DNA from: Dinochytrium kinnereticum
Lineage: Eukaryota > Chytridiomycota > Chytridiomycetes > Chytridiales > Chytridiaceae
DNA length: 40,565 nucleotides
Assembly (NCBI GenBank): GCA_027604005.1
Contig: JADGJT010000208.1
Coordinates: 1 to 40,565 of the forward strand
Direction of reading: 5' to 3'
This document shows positions 11,485 through 23,097 of the stretch, piece after piece. The translations under genes and the position numbers were made by a program. Numbering within the stretch: position 1 is the first letter of the stretch; every line of letters begins with the position of its first letter. The notes beneath the pieces were generated by a model. It was not told where the DNA came from. It saw only the letters and a list, made by a program, of their open reading frames with translations, and made no database searches.

Positions 11485-13582
11485 ATGGAATATGCGATCC
11501 AACGCAGCACAACAAAGAAGCTAAAGCCTCTGAAGCTCAAACATGTTGCCAGTATGAATACCCCCTTATTGAACCGGCTAATTTTGTTTCAGCGCTTACT
11601 GAGGCAACATGGCAGCGCGATGGATCTTTGCCCTCAATGTTCCAACTGCTCTATCAGAGAATGAGGGAACCAAACTGGGTGGTATATTTATCCAACATGA
11701 CTTTTCCAACCGTTTCAGGTCGTTTTCAAATCTCTGGTCCTTGTTCATATCTTGATTAGGGAAGGCGCCACGGATCGTGTTCTTGGATACTTGGTCAGTC
11801 AACCGAATGTGATCAATACATCGGGCTTTCGAGATAAAAGTCTGAGCCCCTTAAGTATTCTTGTTTACATGAACATTATCATCGTACTTATTTTTCAGGT
11901 GTTGCTCAATCAAAAAACATACGCTATTATTCACAATATTTGGAGGAGAAGGTGTCTGGCTATAAGGTTATTAAAGATGACTTCGTCCGGTCAAAGCCAG
12001 AGTATATTGCAAAGTTCCGATCGATGTCGCAAGATGCTCTTCTGAAAGAAGTTCAGATTTTGCAGAGGCAGATTGAAGCTCTTCTGGGATGTCAGGTATA
12101 GACTCTTTGCAGCTTGTAAATAACAGTCATTAGTTTTATCTGGAAGAGATTGATAACGTCGTAACTCTGCAGGCTTTCCGCCTTCTGATTGGAGATATGA
12201 TGTCCCTTTTTCATTTAATGAACGAAGGGGTTATCCGAATCCTTGGATGCTACTTTGACATGGAGAAGTCAGATGCGCAGAAGGCACTGCAAATCTACAA
12301 AAACTTTGCCCAGCAGACTACAAAAACTGTAGAATTTTTTGATATCGCAAGGAAGCTACGGAATTCTCTTGGAATCGATATACCTGTCTTTAAGCACGCT
12401 CCAATTTCCTTGGTTAGTGCGTTGGAAGACTACATCAAAGCACCTGATTTTGAGGCTCAACGCACCGCGTACCGAGACAAAAAGAACCAAGCAGGCACAC
12501 AGAGAGAGTCTAAAGAGAAATACAAAAGCGTTAGTGGTAGGCATACTTACTGCGTTTGTAATCTAATACTTAATGTAGCGAAGGAGGAAAAGCCCAAAGT
12601 TACGAAAAGTGAACCGGAACCTTCACGAACCTTATTCAATGCTGAGCCTGGGAAGGCGAAAAATACCGAGCCTCTTATTGACTTCTTTTCTTCGTTAGAC
12701 GACGAGCTCAATTCATACAACAAGCAGCCTCAAGCGATTTTTAACGTGGATTTGAATACCTCAATGTGGTCGCAACCTGTGACAACACCTGTAGGAAATC
12801 CGTTCTCTGCCCCCCAATCTGCTTTTTCTGGGAATGCTTTCGCCACAGCCGCAACCAATGAGCTTGTACTGCATCCCTTCGCTTCGTCAGTAGCTGCGAT
12901 AACTCCATCAATGGGGATGCCAAGACAAGAGTCCTTTCCATCCAGTTCAAACGCCAATCCCTTTGGAACCTTTCAACCGTTTTCTCAACCCACAAGTCAA
13001 CCTATTGATTCGACATTCACCGTCGAGAATGTTTTTGGTCAACAACCCTTCGTAGCTCAAGGCTTTCCAGCTGCACCAGCACAAAGCCTTTCAGCTGCAC
13101 CAGCACAAAGCCTTTTCCCAGTCGCCCCGGCCCAGACCCAGTTTAATGCTCCCTCTGCTTTCGCATCAGCTTCGATGTTCTCCTCAAGCTCCCAAGCGGT
13201 AACGACTGGGCAGTTTCCACTTCTTTCTTCTAGCGGTCAGGGAAGCATAGGCGGGAACTCTGGGGGGGTCAATGCTCAACCTGTTACGGATCATCTTGCT
13301 GCTTTGAATCCATTTGCGAAATCAACGGCTCCTTTAGCGACACTAGCCGGATCGGGCCCCATGATTTCATCTGCCAGCACACCCGCAGCACCCTTTGGAA
13401 ACCCTGCAATGGGCTTAAACGCGCGACCAGCAATGAATTCGTCTCCATTTGCAAGCATACAGCAGGGGACGACTGCACCTACAGGAGCATTTGGAGCCGC
13501 ATCTCCTTTCAGTAACTCAGCAAACTCAGGCGATGCCTCTCAGAACCAGAGCAACTCCAACAACCCCTTTCTGAGATTCTAA
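11485..13582 (+). CDS. ANTH-domain clathrin adaptor (AP180/CALM, Yap1801-like)
   Basis: ANTH adaptors bind PtdIns(4,5)P2 and clathrin at the plasma membrane and sort v-SNAREs during endocytosis. Exons are 11485-11551, 11593-11678, 11719-11854, 11899-12095, 12173-12536 and 12579-13582 (617 residues). The ANTH domain runs from the start, MEYAIQRSTTKKLK, through TEATWQRDGSLPSMF, WVVFKSLVLVHILIREG and NIRYYSQYLEEKV, to LLIGDMMSLFHLMNEGVI and FKHAPISLVSALEDY. The C-terminal tail is Ser/Ala/Pro/Gln-rich with four NPF motifs (GNPFS, ANPFG, LNPFA and NNPFL at the very end), which bind EH-domain proteins. A 14-residue direct repeat, QSLSAAPA-type, occurs near 13080-13115. The exon 3 donor could instead be at 11840. 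The 42-bp intron 12537-12578 is in frame and has no stop, so unspliced mRNA would also be translatable. Confidence 0.9.
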
Positions 13583-13705
13583 AGCAAAGGATATTTCAAA
13601 GATTCTATAAAATACATGGTGGTTGAGGCATCCAGTACAAAATTTTACATTTCAAATTGAAATAATCAGCGAGTTGACAAACGTTGGTTTATTGAGCTGA
13701 CAAAC

Positions 13706-16665
13706 ATGGAACGGGGGAGGGGAACGGCCCCCCGATATTTGCCCCCACACTCCGTCCATCCGCAGCCATCGATATCTGCGAGCTCAAACAGCGTCTCTGC
13801 TATTAGTCCTCTGCGGCCCAGAAGCTCCATCGTGGGATTCGAGCGACCCTTCAACGATGATGCTGATCGAGTTGGTGCTCTGGCTTCCCTACCGGAAGGA
13901 GCAGGGCCTACAGCAAAGGAAGGATCAACGAGGAGGGGAATAGCTGGATCAAATTCAAATTCGTACGGTCGATTGTCTTTGATTCCCCGTGTAATTCTGC
14001 TAGATCCTTTCGAAGTAAGTCAATACGTGCGGGTGGACCCCGCTGGCATCCACAGGATGTTTCTGGGTTTGATGTCATTAAAGGCCCCATACCGATGCAA
14101 GTGAGTATCATGTAATTATTGAAGATGTTGACGTTTGCCAAAGATGATCCTTCATTACATCTGGTATGGGTTATTGCTGGTCATTGCTGATGCCGCCCAA
14201 TGGACAAAAATTTGGTACTGGACGTTCCCACTATGTAAGCTCAAGCGTATGTATTTTCCCTAACGCCTCAGATATATTTTCCGCATTTTCCGTAGTTGAG
14301 ATATCTCGACTTTTAGTTTTCCGAAATCCACACTCAATGGTTCCCCTATATCTGTCCTTCATTCCTTACACGGTTTTCCACATGATCGCGAGACAAGCGC
14401 ATATGGTTTTTGGCGCTCTTTGGTTCGTATCGCTTATGGCCATCAATATGCAAATTGGAACCCCGAAACTGAGAATTCATGTCTTTTCAGCTTGCTTTGT
14501 CTTCTTAAGTAATCTTAATCTCATTGATGTGGGAATTGCTAAATCACTTTAAGCCATTTACACGAGCTGCACAGCCATGCTGTACCACTTTCAAATTGTT
14601 TCAGCTTTCGGTCAATCCTTTGCTCCAGCCAATACTTCGAATGCTCAAAATAATGGGCAGGCTGTGGATATTAAATGGTCGGCAGAAGTAACATTTATTG
14701 TCAGTGTGCTCCTTTTGAGTATTTCGCTGTTTCTGCTGCAGCAATTTGTTCAAGAGTATGCATTTAACTTGATTGATCGACAAAATCACGTTACGAGACT
14801 CTCTAAACAAAACGCTGACCTTCAAACCCAACTTAAAGCGTAGGATCTAGCTTTATGCATGTATTATTTGCTAATTCTTCTAAGGATGAAAAAAGATATT
14901 GATTTGGATCTGGATTCGCCAATCACTAAAGTCATCAAAGCTATCCGAAATATTCAAGATAAATGCGGTACGTTGAGGGTAGTGTTTGCTCTAACTCCCA
15001 TAAAGATCTTGACGTGGATGTGATGGAAAGCCTTGATTATGTCATTCAGCTGCTTTCATCAAACCAACTCTTTATGCCAAACTTGAACGTAAATAAGGAC
15101 GCTATTGATAGTGATGTTAAAAATTGGCTGAACGCTATGATCACAAATCACTCTGAAGTTGGGACTCAGAACGACAAAGGAGCGATCTCTACCGTGCCTT
15201 CAAAGTAAGCCCAAATATTAAAATTGCGTCTAAACGCCCCTTTTTTAGTGCTGTCGATGCCATTTCCAAGCCTGTTTCTAAGTATTGAAATAAGCACTTT
15301 TTAGTATTTATGTTTGTAGCGTTAGCGATGCCCAAATTCAGCAGCTTTTGAAATCGATCGACACCTGGGATTTCAAGCTATTTGATCTGGTTGAACTAAC
15401 AAATGGTAAGAGTCCTTTAGTACAGCGGTTCGCTAACAAAGATCCAGGCCGGCCCCTTTACTTTCTTGCTTGGGAAGTATTTGAGAGATTGAACCTGAAA
15501 ACTCAGTTTAATCTTGACGAAGGAATTATTCAGACCTTCTTAACAAAGATCGAAGCGGGTTATAGGGTACATATACATTTCAACTATGAATTTAGTAACC
15601 AAAATGCATACAGCCCAATTTATACCATAATTCGACCCACGCAGCGGATGTTTTGCAGGCTGTGTTTTTCTTCCTTTCAACGTTAGGAATGAAAGCAATG
15701 ATTAAGCCAGAAGTTGTCATGCTCCGGAGGTTAATAGCTAATAATTACCCAGGAAATTTTATCCAGTGTGGTCGCCTCAATCATTCACGATCTAGACCAT
15801 CCAGGAGTCAACAACGCCTATTTGATCAATAGTGGATCATCCCTATCTATTCGCTACAACGATCAATCTGTATGTATCAACTAACACATCCTGATTGCTC
15901 TTATGCGCTCATTAATATTTTAAAAACAGGTGTTAGAGAACCACCACTGTGCCCGAGCTTTCGAAATGATGACAACAGACCCGACTTGCAACGTTCTTAG
16001 CTCATTATCGACTGACAAGTACAAACAGGTTCGATCTTGCATTCTTTCAATGGTTCTCGCTACGGATATGGCGGGCCATTTTGAGTACATTGCAAAATTC
16101 AAGAATCGGCTCTCTGGTTCAGGTAAGAGCTTGATTTAAAACCAACTTCTTCTAAGTATCAACGTCATGTTAAAGGCCTTCAATACGAAGACGCAAAAGA
16201 CCGACAACTTCTTCTAGACATTGCAATAAAATGTGGTGACATCAGCAATGCAACGAAAAGTAACGAACTCTGTAAGAAATGGGCCGACCTGATTATGGAG
16301 GAGTTTTTCCGCCAGGTTCGTCACAAATTTCAAACCAAACTTTAAAACAGTTACAGGGTGATGAAGAAAAGAAGAGCGGATATCCCGTGTCGATGTTCAT
16401 GGACAGAAATAATACGGTTGTGTCCAAATGCCAAGTTGGCTTTATCGATTATATCGTTAGCCCGCTATATGAAGTCTGGGATTCGTTTGTGACGGAAGAG
16501 CAGCAGTCTTTTTCTGCTCTTCAGAATCTGTCCAAGAATCGAGAGTATTGGAAGAGGTTTGTTTTGAGGAATGTACGGTAGTAATTTTATTAATACTTTC
16601 TTTTTTTTTCGTTGTAAAATAGGCAGCAGGAATTGGAGCTTCAAAAAATCGCTGTTCACCCTTAG
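13706..16665 (+). CDS. Membrane-anchored class I cyclic-nucleotide phosphodiesterase
   Basis: It should hydrolyse cAMP and/or cGMP. Fifteen exons fit: 13706-14014, 14056-14100, 14144-14246, 14296-14508, 14554-14839, 14885-14967, 15006-15204, 15249-15281, 15320-15566, 15614-15712, 15753-15869, 15930-16122, 16176-16315, 16357-16556, 16623-16665 (769 residues). After a roughly 118-residue cytosolic head come about five hydrophobic segments (residues 119-290, e.g. WYGLLLVIADAA, HMVFGALWFVSLMAI, FIVSVLLLSISLFLL), then a short coiled coil (RQNHVTRLSKQNADLQTQL). The catalytic domain shows all class I hallmarks: YHNSTHAADVLQ (about 509), HDLDHPG (about 550), KCGDISN (about 660) and the invariant glutamine in KCQVGFIDYIVSPLYE (about 714). 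The catalytic sequence looks closest to the metazoan PDE7/PDE8 style. The transmembrane exons rest on phase and hydrophobicity, so their borders are less certain than those of the catalytic part. Confidence 0.9.
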
Positions 16666-17231
16666 ATGCTGTTTTATTGTAAATTCTCATATAGATACTA
16701 TTTAATAAATGATATTACTGAAATACTTTCGATTCTAATCTCAACTCTTCAAACCCTCTTGTTAACGCTTCTTTAGCGTTAAATCAAAATGATGTTGTAG
16801 TTCAGAGTATTTGTGCTGACTTCTTCTAAATCTTTCAACAGATATAAGCAAGTTAAAAAATCATAACTGAATTGCCAAATTATTTTATATAAGATCATCA
16901 TCAAAGAATATATAAATAAGCATGATTTTAAAATGCTGGTGATCACGATAACGAGAAGGTTGTGTGCAAAGAAAGGAACGGCTGCTAAGAAAAAAGCCTA
17001 TGAAAGCCAGCTACCGCGGTCCCCTCCCCACGAGAAAGCAACAGTAAATTGAATTGTGAGTTCAAGAAAACAAGACCAAAATGAAGTATTCAAAAGAACG
17101 AGAGCCAGATTGTCTGGAGGGTAAAGATGGGATGCACCGTGTTGAACGAGATAGTGATGCGCGAAATATGAAAAGAAAACAAGACAAGACGAAAAAACAA
17201 AAGAGATATAATAACTCGAAGATAAAACCAA
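16666..17231. other. Convergent intergenic region, PDE and RCL1 3' ends
   Basis: The 566 bp between two convergent genes are A/T-rich. The first part holds PDE 3' UTR with AATAAA-like sequence near 16702. I see no coding region, RNA gene or repeat; the open frame around 17081-17287 has Lys/Arg-rich composition without a domain. Confidence 0.6.
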
Positions 17232-18591
17232 TCATGCAGCCTTCTTGTTCACGTTCACATATCCAGATCCAACGCAGGTCAGCATAATCGTCCTGGTCTC
17301 ATTATCTGGAGTAATCTTAAATGCCACACCCAAAAACGCCTTAATATCCCTCAAGTACTGAATGGTAAAGATGCCAACTTGCCCAACCCGAACCTTTCCT
17401 ACATCTTCAGGGCCCAAAGCAAGCATAAGACACACTAGCCACTGCGATATCGTATCAACGCACCCACTCTTCCGAATCTCAGTCAACAGCAGCCTAGCCG
17501 TCCTCACACCAAGATCCTCGGGAGTGGGGAAATGGTAATCATTCTCCAGCAGCCCTTCTGGTCCCTCCTCCGTACCTATGTCACCCATAGGTCGTTCTCT
17601 CTTAGCACCCGGCACGACTCCATCGTCCTCTTCTTGGTTATCTGTTGTCTTCTTTCTAGGCTGATATGCGCACTCCGCCGATATCAATGCCCCAGCTGTG
17701 CTTTCAGCGACAAGGCTAAGACCGTATCCAGGACTCTTGCCACTTTCTGCGCCTTTATAAATGTCGGTATAAAGGTAAACGTCGGGGATGTAACGCGTAA
17801 GAATTGCCCTAGCGGAGTCGACCACGCGGTTAGCCATCAGAGGCGAGATACGGGTAGCGTAGGCAATGCCTCGAATACGCTTAATACCACGACCGAGATC
17901 TGTAAGTTGCAGGGTTTTGAGGTTTCGAATGTTTGGGCAGCGGAAGACAATTTCCCCACCACCCAGTGGCGGGGCACCACGCTTAGAGATTTTAAGGTCA
18001 ATTGCCTCCTCCGTCGGTAAGAAACGTTTGAGGTTCGGAAGGGTAACCGTTCTGATGGTGTCAACCTAGAATGTGATTCAATCCAGCAAGGACATATTTA
18101 GCAAGTTGAAACGATAAAGCGAAAGAATACGTATTTTTACTCACGCAAACATCCACGTTGTTATTAGTAACGCCTGTCAGAATTAGGAGCAGCGGGTTCT
18201 TTGCAAACGGCGCCAAGGCGATCAAGGGTTCCAGGAAGTAGCCGATGCCACGTGACGTTGGGCAGTCATGCTCCACCTTGCCTCCATAGATGACCCCAGG
18301 ACGATACAACACTGAAGTTCCAGTATAATTGATTTCAACATTGGTGCCGTTCGTCATCTTTTCGAGCAATCGCAAGAAGCTGATCTCATAGTCTAGTTAG
18401 CAAGAAGAATGAGTGCTGTTAGATATTCTGCATTAACCAAAATTCCAACAAGCAGAATGCTTACCAGCCAAGCCTGGATTCTCTTCATCATCCGATCTGA
18501 TCTTGTCGATACGGACGGGTTTTGCGCTGAGAGTTGCGAGAACCAAACGCTGTCTGAAATGTAGGTGACCTTCAAAGCGCAGGGATGTCAT
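17232..18591 (-). CDS. RCL1: RNA 3'-terminal phosphate cyclase-like protein RCL1
   Basis: Rcl1 is a U3 snoRNP-associated nucleolar protein that with Bms1 is needed for early pre-rRNA cleavages and 40S assembly; it lacks cyclase activity. Exons are 18465-18591, 18145-18392 and 17232-18065 (402 residues). Recognisable stretches are RFEGHLHFRQRLVLATLS at the start, NGTNVEINYTGTSVLYRPG, DCPTSRGIGYFLEPL, then VDTIRTVTLPNL, KRGAPPLGGGEIVFRCP and GIAYATRISP. The protein is about 30 residues longer than yeast Rcl1, mainly because of a Lys/Glu/Asp-rich insert near residues 275-310 (QPRKKTTDNQEEDDG). True RNA cyclases have an active-site histidine near the C terminus, in a position where this protein reads TCVGSGYVN, consistent with RCL1. 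Confidence 0.93.
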
Positions 18592-19131
18592 GATTATATT
18601 ACAATGCTTTAATATAATGCCGGGTTTGAGGCGTTGCTTCGTTTCAAACCAGAGGGGTTTGTTGTCATAAAGCCGCAAAAAATGCTTCCTAGCGTAGTCG
18701 TATGCTTAGAGGTAAGCCAAGCGGGCAGGCGGTAGAATGCGCAGGACTGTTTTAACACCAGTGTTTAGGTGAGAATATCAGAAATCGAGTAGCAGCAGCT
18801 TGAAGTAAAAAAAAAAAAAAAGGCAAAGGGATTGTCCATGTAAAAAGCTGGACAATTCTGCTGAATTCAGCAAAATCATTCCATTCCTGTGCTGCTCTGC
18901 TTTGCCAAACAGCTTACAGATGCGAAGTCAATTCTATTCATCAAGGCGATGCCGTGACATTGAAAAAACGAGTGTGGAAAGTGTATTGATTGGCAATTAG
19001 ATCGTGAGAAAGAAAAGGAAAGAAGTCTCGAATGGAGCGACACCATAGAGAAAAGACCTTTGACAGCAACAACATTTGGATGCAAAGCAAAAAGGGTGAA
19101 GAAAAGCTGAAGAAAAACCAAAACGCGCACA
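18592..19131. other. Intergenic region between TPPP and RCL1
   Basis: Both flanking genes run on the minus strand, so this 540-bp stretch holds the 3' UTR of the TPPP gene and the promoter of RCL1. A run of 15 A lies at 18807-18821. The open frames on the minus strand (18876-19154) look like chance frames; no gene was recognised. Confidence 0.55.
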
Positions 19132-20220
19132 TTATTTTCGAGTAATTTGTGCAAGGTTCGTGATCACGTCCCCAGAACCAGTCCCCGTCCTTCCTTCCTT
19201 TCCTCTCCCTGTCCCATCGGCATTGAATCGATGCTTGTGCGTTCCAGTGAAAGTGGTTGGGGACGATAATCTGTCGAAAACGGATGAATTGCTCTTTGTT
19301 GTTGGAGTGCCAGACTTGCTAGAGACAGTTGGTGATTTCGGGGGCTAGCAAAAACATATACAGTAAAACAGGTTATCAGATGCTGGGGTGATTTTTGCGA
19401 AACTCTTTGGCATTTGGGGATCTTTCATACCGTAACGGTTGGCGTCGGCCGATGTACTTTAGGTGAACCAAGGGTTGTGTTTGGATTGTGACGGGATACG
19501 ATATGAGAGAGACTCGCAGTGGCACTGAAAGTGTCCCGGCCAGCGGCACCTTTCCCAACTCCGGTTTCCCGATCAAATCGTTCCCGATGACTTCCAGTGT
19601 ACAAACTTGCGTCCGTCAACTTCTCTACAATAGGGTTCAAGTCGGGAACCTGTCCAATATGAATCGTAAGAGAAGAAAAGTGGAGGTGTTGAGGCGTCTT
19701 GGATCAGGGAGTGCAAACTACCAAACAAAGAGAACTAACCGTTCCATTCAGTTTTGGTTCGGATGCGATGATGAGAGCTTTTAGATGATCGACAGAGCAT
19801 CCTCTTTTTTCAGCGATGAGTTCCAAAGATCTCTTGAAGGCAGTGAAGTCCAGCTTCCTTCCGACCTACGATTGACGTTTTCAGTCAGCCAAACGCCGTC
19901 GTTGTCATCTTCTTCCCAACGTGTCTCACCTTGCACTGATTAAAGATGATATCGATATCTGTCAGCGTCACCACAGACCCGATGATTCCGCTCTCTCTCG
20001 TCAGTTTGGCGAAAGAAGCACTGTTTAATGCCTAACGGCAATCAGTGGGAAGGAGAGGATGTGAGAATGCTTAAGGAGGAGGGAGATAAACAAAGCGTCC
20101 TGTTCCACACACCCATCCGAGTCCAGCAGCAGGGACATCACCAGTGGCTAGATTGCGTGAGCTTCCAAATGCAGCAAAAGCAATGAAGGCCTCTTCGAGG
20201 TCAGTATCTCTCTCTCCCAT
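19132..20220 (-). CDS. TPPP/p25-alpha family protein with doubled C-terminal motif
   Basis: TPPP/p25-alpha proteins bind and bundle microtubules and are found almost only in organisms with cilia or flagella. Exons are 20113-20220, 19930-20031, 19740-19865, 19431-19649 and 19132-19344 (255 residues, every boundary in phase 0). The helical p25-alpha core is clear: LEEAFIAFAAFGSS, FAKLTRESGII, TLTDIDIIFNQCK, LDFTAFKRSLELIAEKR. The conserved C-terminal signature, usually a single GS/TGSHKERFD..GKGKGxxGR, occurs twice: LYTGSHRERFDRETGVGKG in exon 4, and FTGTHKHRFNADGTGRGKEG in exon 5 after the VFDRL motif. Internal duplication of this part fits a zoosporic-fungus type of TPPP. The gene lies just downstream of the kinase at 20362-23097 on the same strand, with 141 bp between them. 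Confidence 0.9.
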
Positions 20221-20361
20221 GTCTTGAGTGTTTGGACCCTGAAGTATTTATTGGTTTGCTGTTGTGCTACTGCGGTTGTGCAATGTCTCCTGGATTTCAT
20301 GAGACATCCCTCAAGCAAAAAGGGACCGTTAATGCTTCTGTTATTATTGAAGAAAAATGTG

Positions 20362-23097
20362 TTATGGAATTGTTGAAGTGATGACGCCACTGTCACTGAT
20401 CTCGGACGGCGGCATGACAAAAGCGTGGTTCTGAATGTCCGCCAAAGAAGCTCTCTGGCGGCGGTCGGAAGTGAGCATCTTCGATATAAGGTTCCTGCAA
20501 TCTGGGATTGAAGAAATTAGAGGTCGATCAACAAAACCCATGAAATTGCAATAGAGAGGGAGAAAGTAACCAACCTTCCTCAAGATCTGAAGGAAAGGGA
20601 ATGTCCCCTCTCAAAGCTTCACTCTCACTCTTAAATGCATCATCCCCCCCCGTAGCAATCATGAACAAAATCAAACCAAGCGCCCAAATATCTGCCTCAG
20701 GCCCCAAATATCCCTCCCCTCTCAAAACCTCGGGAGCTGAGGCCTCCCTCGTCCCATACTGCAAAAACAGCTCGTCAGAGGGCGGGACAATCTCTCTCTG
20801 CGCCATCCCAAAATCAACCAGCTTAACAGCAAGATCATCATCTATGAGAACATTTTCACCACGGAAATCAAGGTACACGAAGCCTTGAGCTCGTATTGCG
20901 GCGTAGGCTGATACGAGTTGACGGAAGATATGACGTTGTACCGCGGGTGGGGTAACGCCATACATAGTAACAAAGTCGTAGAGATCGCCAGGGTGGGAGT
21001 GCCTAGGTCGAGTTAAGACGAATGACGATGAATTTCGCTTGGCCACTTCTGTTGCAGAAAGAGAGGCCCGTGGAGTGGTACCGGAATAATCTTGAGATGA
21101 TACCATGGACTGTACAATTCCTTCAGATACATTCTCGTCCAGAGGGTGTGGAAAAGAAACAGTAGATCCCAAATTGTCGGTTCTAATAGGACTCAGGTAA
21201 GAACTGGGGTGATGTGATTCTTCTGGTCCAACAAGTTTGCCATTACTTGCAATCGGTTCTACGTAGTCTGGGCTAATCGCATTGACATGCCCAGGACTTG
21301 CAGTGATTCTATAGGCCACAGGCTCTTCCCCCTTAGAAAGAGTAGAAATAGAAGCTACATGAAAAGCAGATGGATCAGCATGGCTCGTCACCGTCGTAAG
21401 TCCCTCTGACGAAATAAGCGAGAAAGGAGACGGAGCCTCCACAACTCCAGGGCTTCCAAGAGACGATGGTCCAAACTGTGCTATCGACGATCGCTGCCTC
21501 CGTCTTGAAATACTCGTTTGCCAAGGAATGACAGAGCTATCAGGAAGGGGTGTAGAAGGTGATACAGCTGTCAGAACATGGCGGTGAAGGCTACCGATAT
21601 GCGTCTGTGAGGATCTTTGCTGGCTTCGAATTGAACCGTTCCTCACAATAGAAGAGGCTGAGGAGGTTGTGACGCCACCTAGAACGCTAACGCCGCCAAG
21701 GCTCTGCGCACGTTTATGCCCTCCCTCCATAAAGCTACGGGGAATTGAAGTCGATGGTGCCACCATCACCGCCTCAGCAGGTTGAGGAAGAGCGAAGTCT
21801 ACATCGGTTTCCTCAATAAGGTTGCCAGTGGCGCTATCGACTGTCACAATACCAGGTTGGTCGTCACCTAACCTCCATGTAAGCTTTTTGGCCTTCTCCA
21901 TACCAATGTAGACATATTTGTCGCATTGCAAAAAGAAGATAAAGGTGACGATGTTCGGGTGTTGAAGAGATTGGAGAACATGTGCTTCCAAAGGAATAAG
22001 GCAGTCGAGATTGCTTGAGTAAACAAGACTTTCCTTGCTGATTCGTGACTTTGGGATGAACTTTATTGCCAGCTGAACCAGAGTCAAATTGGTTAACACG
22101 CCACAGGATGAATACGGAACTATAATAAGATAAAATCCGAACTCACCTCCATCCCGGTTTCTGCGTCGACACCATCAGCTACAAAACCATTTCCGCCATA
22201 CCCTAAAAGACCTTTAAAGCGATACCTAGAGGTCATAGGTTCTGGGAGTCCCTTTAATGCATCCGTAAAGCTTTTCATGATCGTTTCCATTTCCACCTCA
22301 AACTCATCAATGGATCGTGAGATAGAAGTTATGGACAACGAGTCTACAGAAGCAGGAGGTCTGACATCAGCCATCTTTGCTGCTGGTTCTTCATCAATCG
22401 CTTTGAATGGCGAACGGTCTCTCATGCTGATACATTATAAGTTTCGTCAGTGCATGACTTGGCCCCAATCAAAGTAACAAGGCACTAACCCAAGACGATG
22501 ACAATCCTCCCCAGACTTTGAAAGAAGAGGCGGAGGAACACCTCGACGATCAGAAGGATTCGAAGCCTGCCGTCTGCCTTCACTCTGATCAAACACATCG
22601 TCCTCATATTCATACTCGTCCACATCTTCATGTGAAAACAATCTCCTCCCCATCGTTCCAGGCTTCATCACCAGAGAGGTCTTTACCACCGTCCTCCCCA
22701 GATCATTACGCCTTATATGAACCCGAACATTCTCGATAGGACCACGAGGAGGCCTGCTCCGGGCAGTCGAAGAAATCGAGGCAGTTCCCACAAGGTTGGA
22801 TCTCCGGCAACAAAGACAAGATGACATGAGCCGCATTAAGGCTGATAGGAAACTTGATGAAAGCGCTGATGACTGCGCAGGCCTTTGGGCCAGGCTAAAT
22901 GCAGATCCCTGTGCATTTGGCTCAATGCAGTCAAGGTCGGAGGAAGATGTTGAGGCGGGGGCGAGCGCAAGGGAGGATGCTGAATGGGTTAAGGCTGTTG
23001 TGGATGGAGGATGGAGATGGATTTGTGATGTGCTGGTGGATGAGCAGGATGTTGCGGCAGTGAGGGGTGGATGAGGAGGAGGCTCAGATGAGACCAT
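20362..23097 (-). CDS. Serine/threonine protein kinase with large insert and altered HRD motif
   Basis: Exons 22490-23097, 22147-22426, 20575-22072 and 20362-20501 give 841 residues. A Ser/Pro-rich head of about 260 residues precedes the kinase domain. Visible parts are a glycine loop GYGGNGFV (about 278), LAIKFIPK with the ATP lysine (about 300), LEAHVLQSLQHPNIVTF, and YVYIGMEKA (strand 5). A low-complexity Ser/Thr insert of about 300 residues then separates the hinge from GDLYDFV. The lower lobe follows: VYLDFRGENVLI, KLVDFGMAQ, ASAPEVLRG and ADIWALGLILFMIATGG. The usual HRDxKxxN reads YLDFRGEN: the catalytic Asp and Asn are kept, but His-Arg and Lys are changed. The domain looks CAMK/PASK-like, but I saw no PAS domain, so the family is left open. 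It is transcribed divergently from the phosphorylase kinase regulatory subunit gene. Confidence 0.82.

Noticed and set aside
13706..14843. Rhodopsin-phosphodiesterase fusion
   Set aside because: The membrane segments lack a lysine in the last helix that could hold retinal (the only nearby one is in DIKWSAE, outside the helix), and there are about five segments rather than seven or eight.
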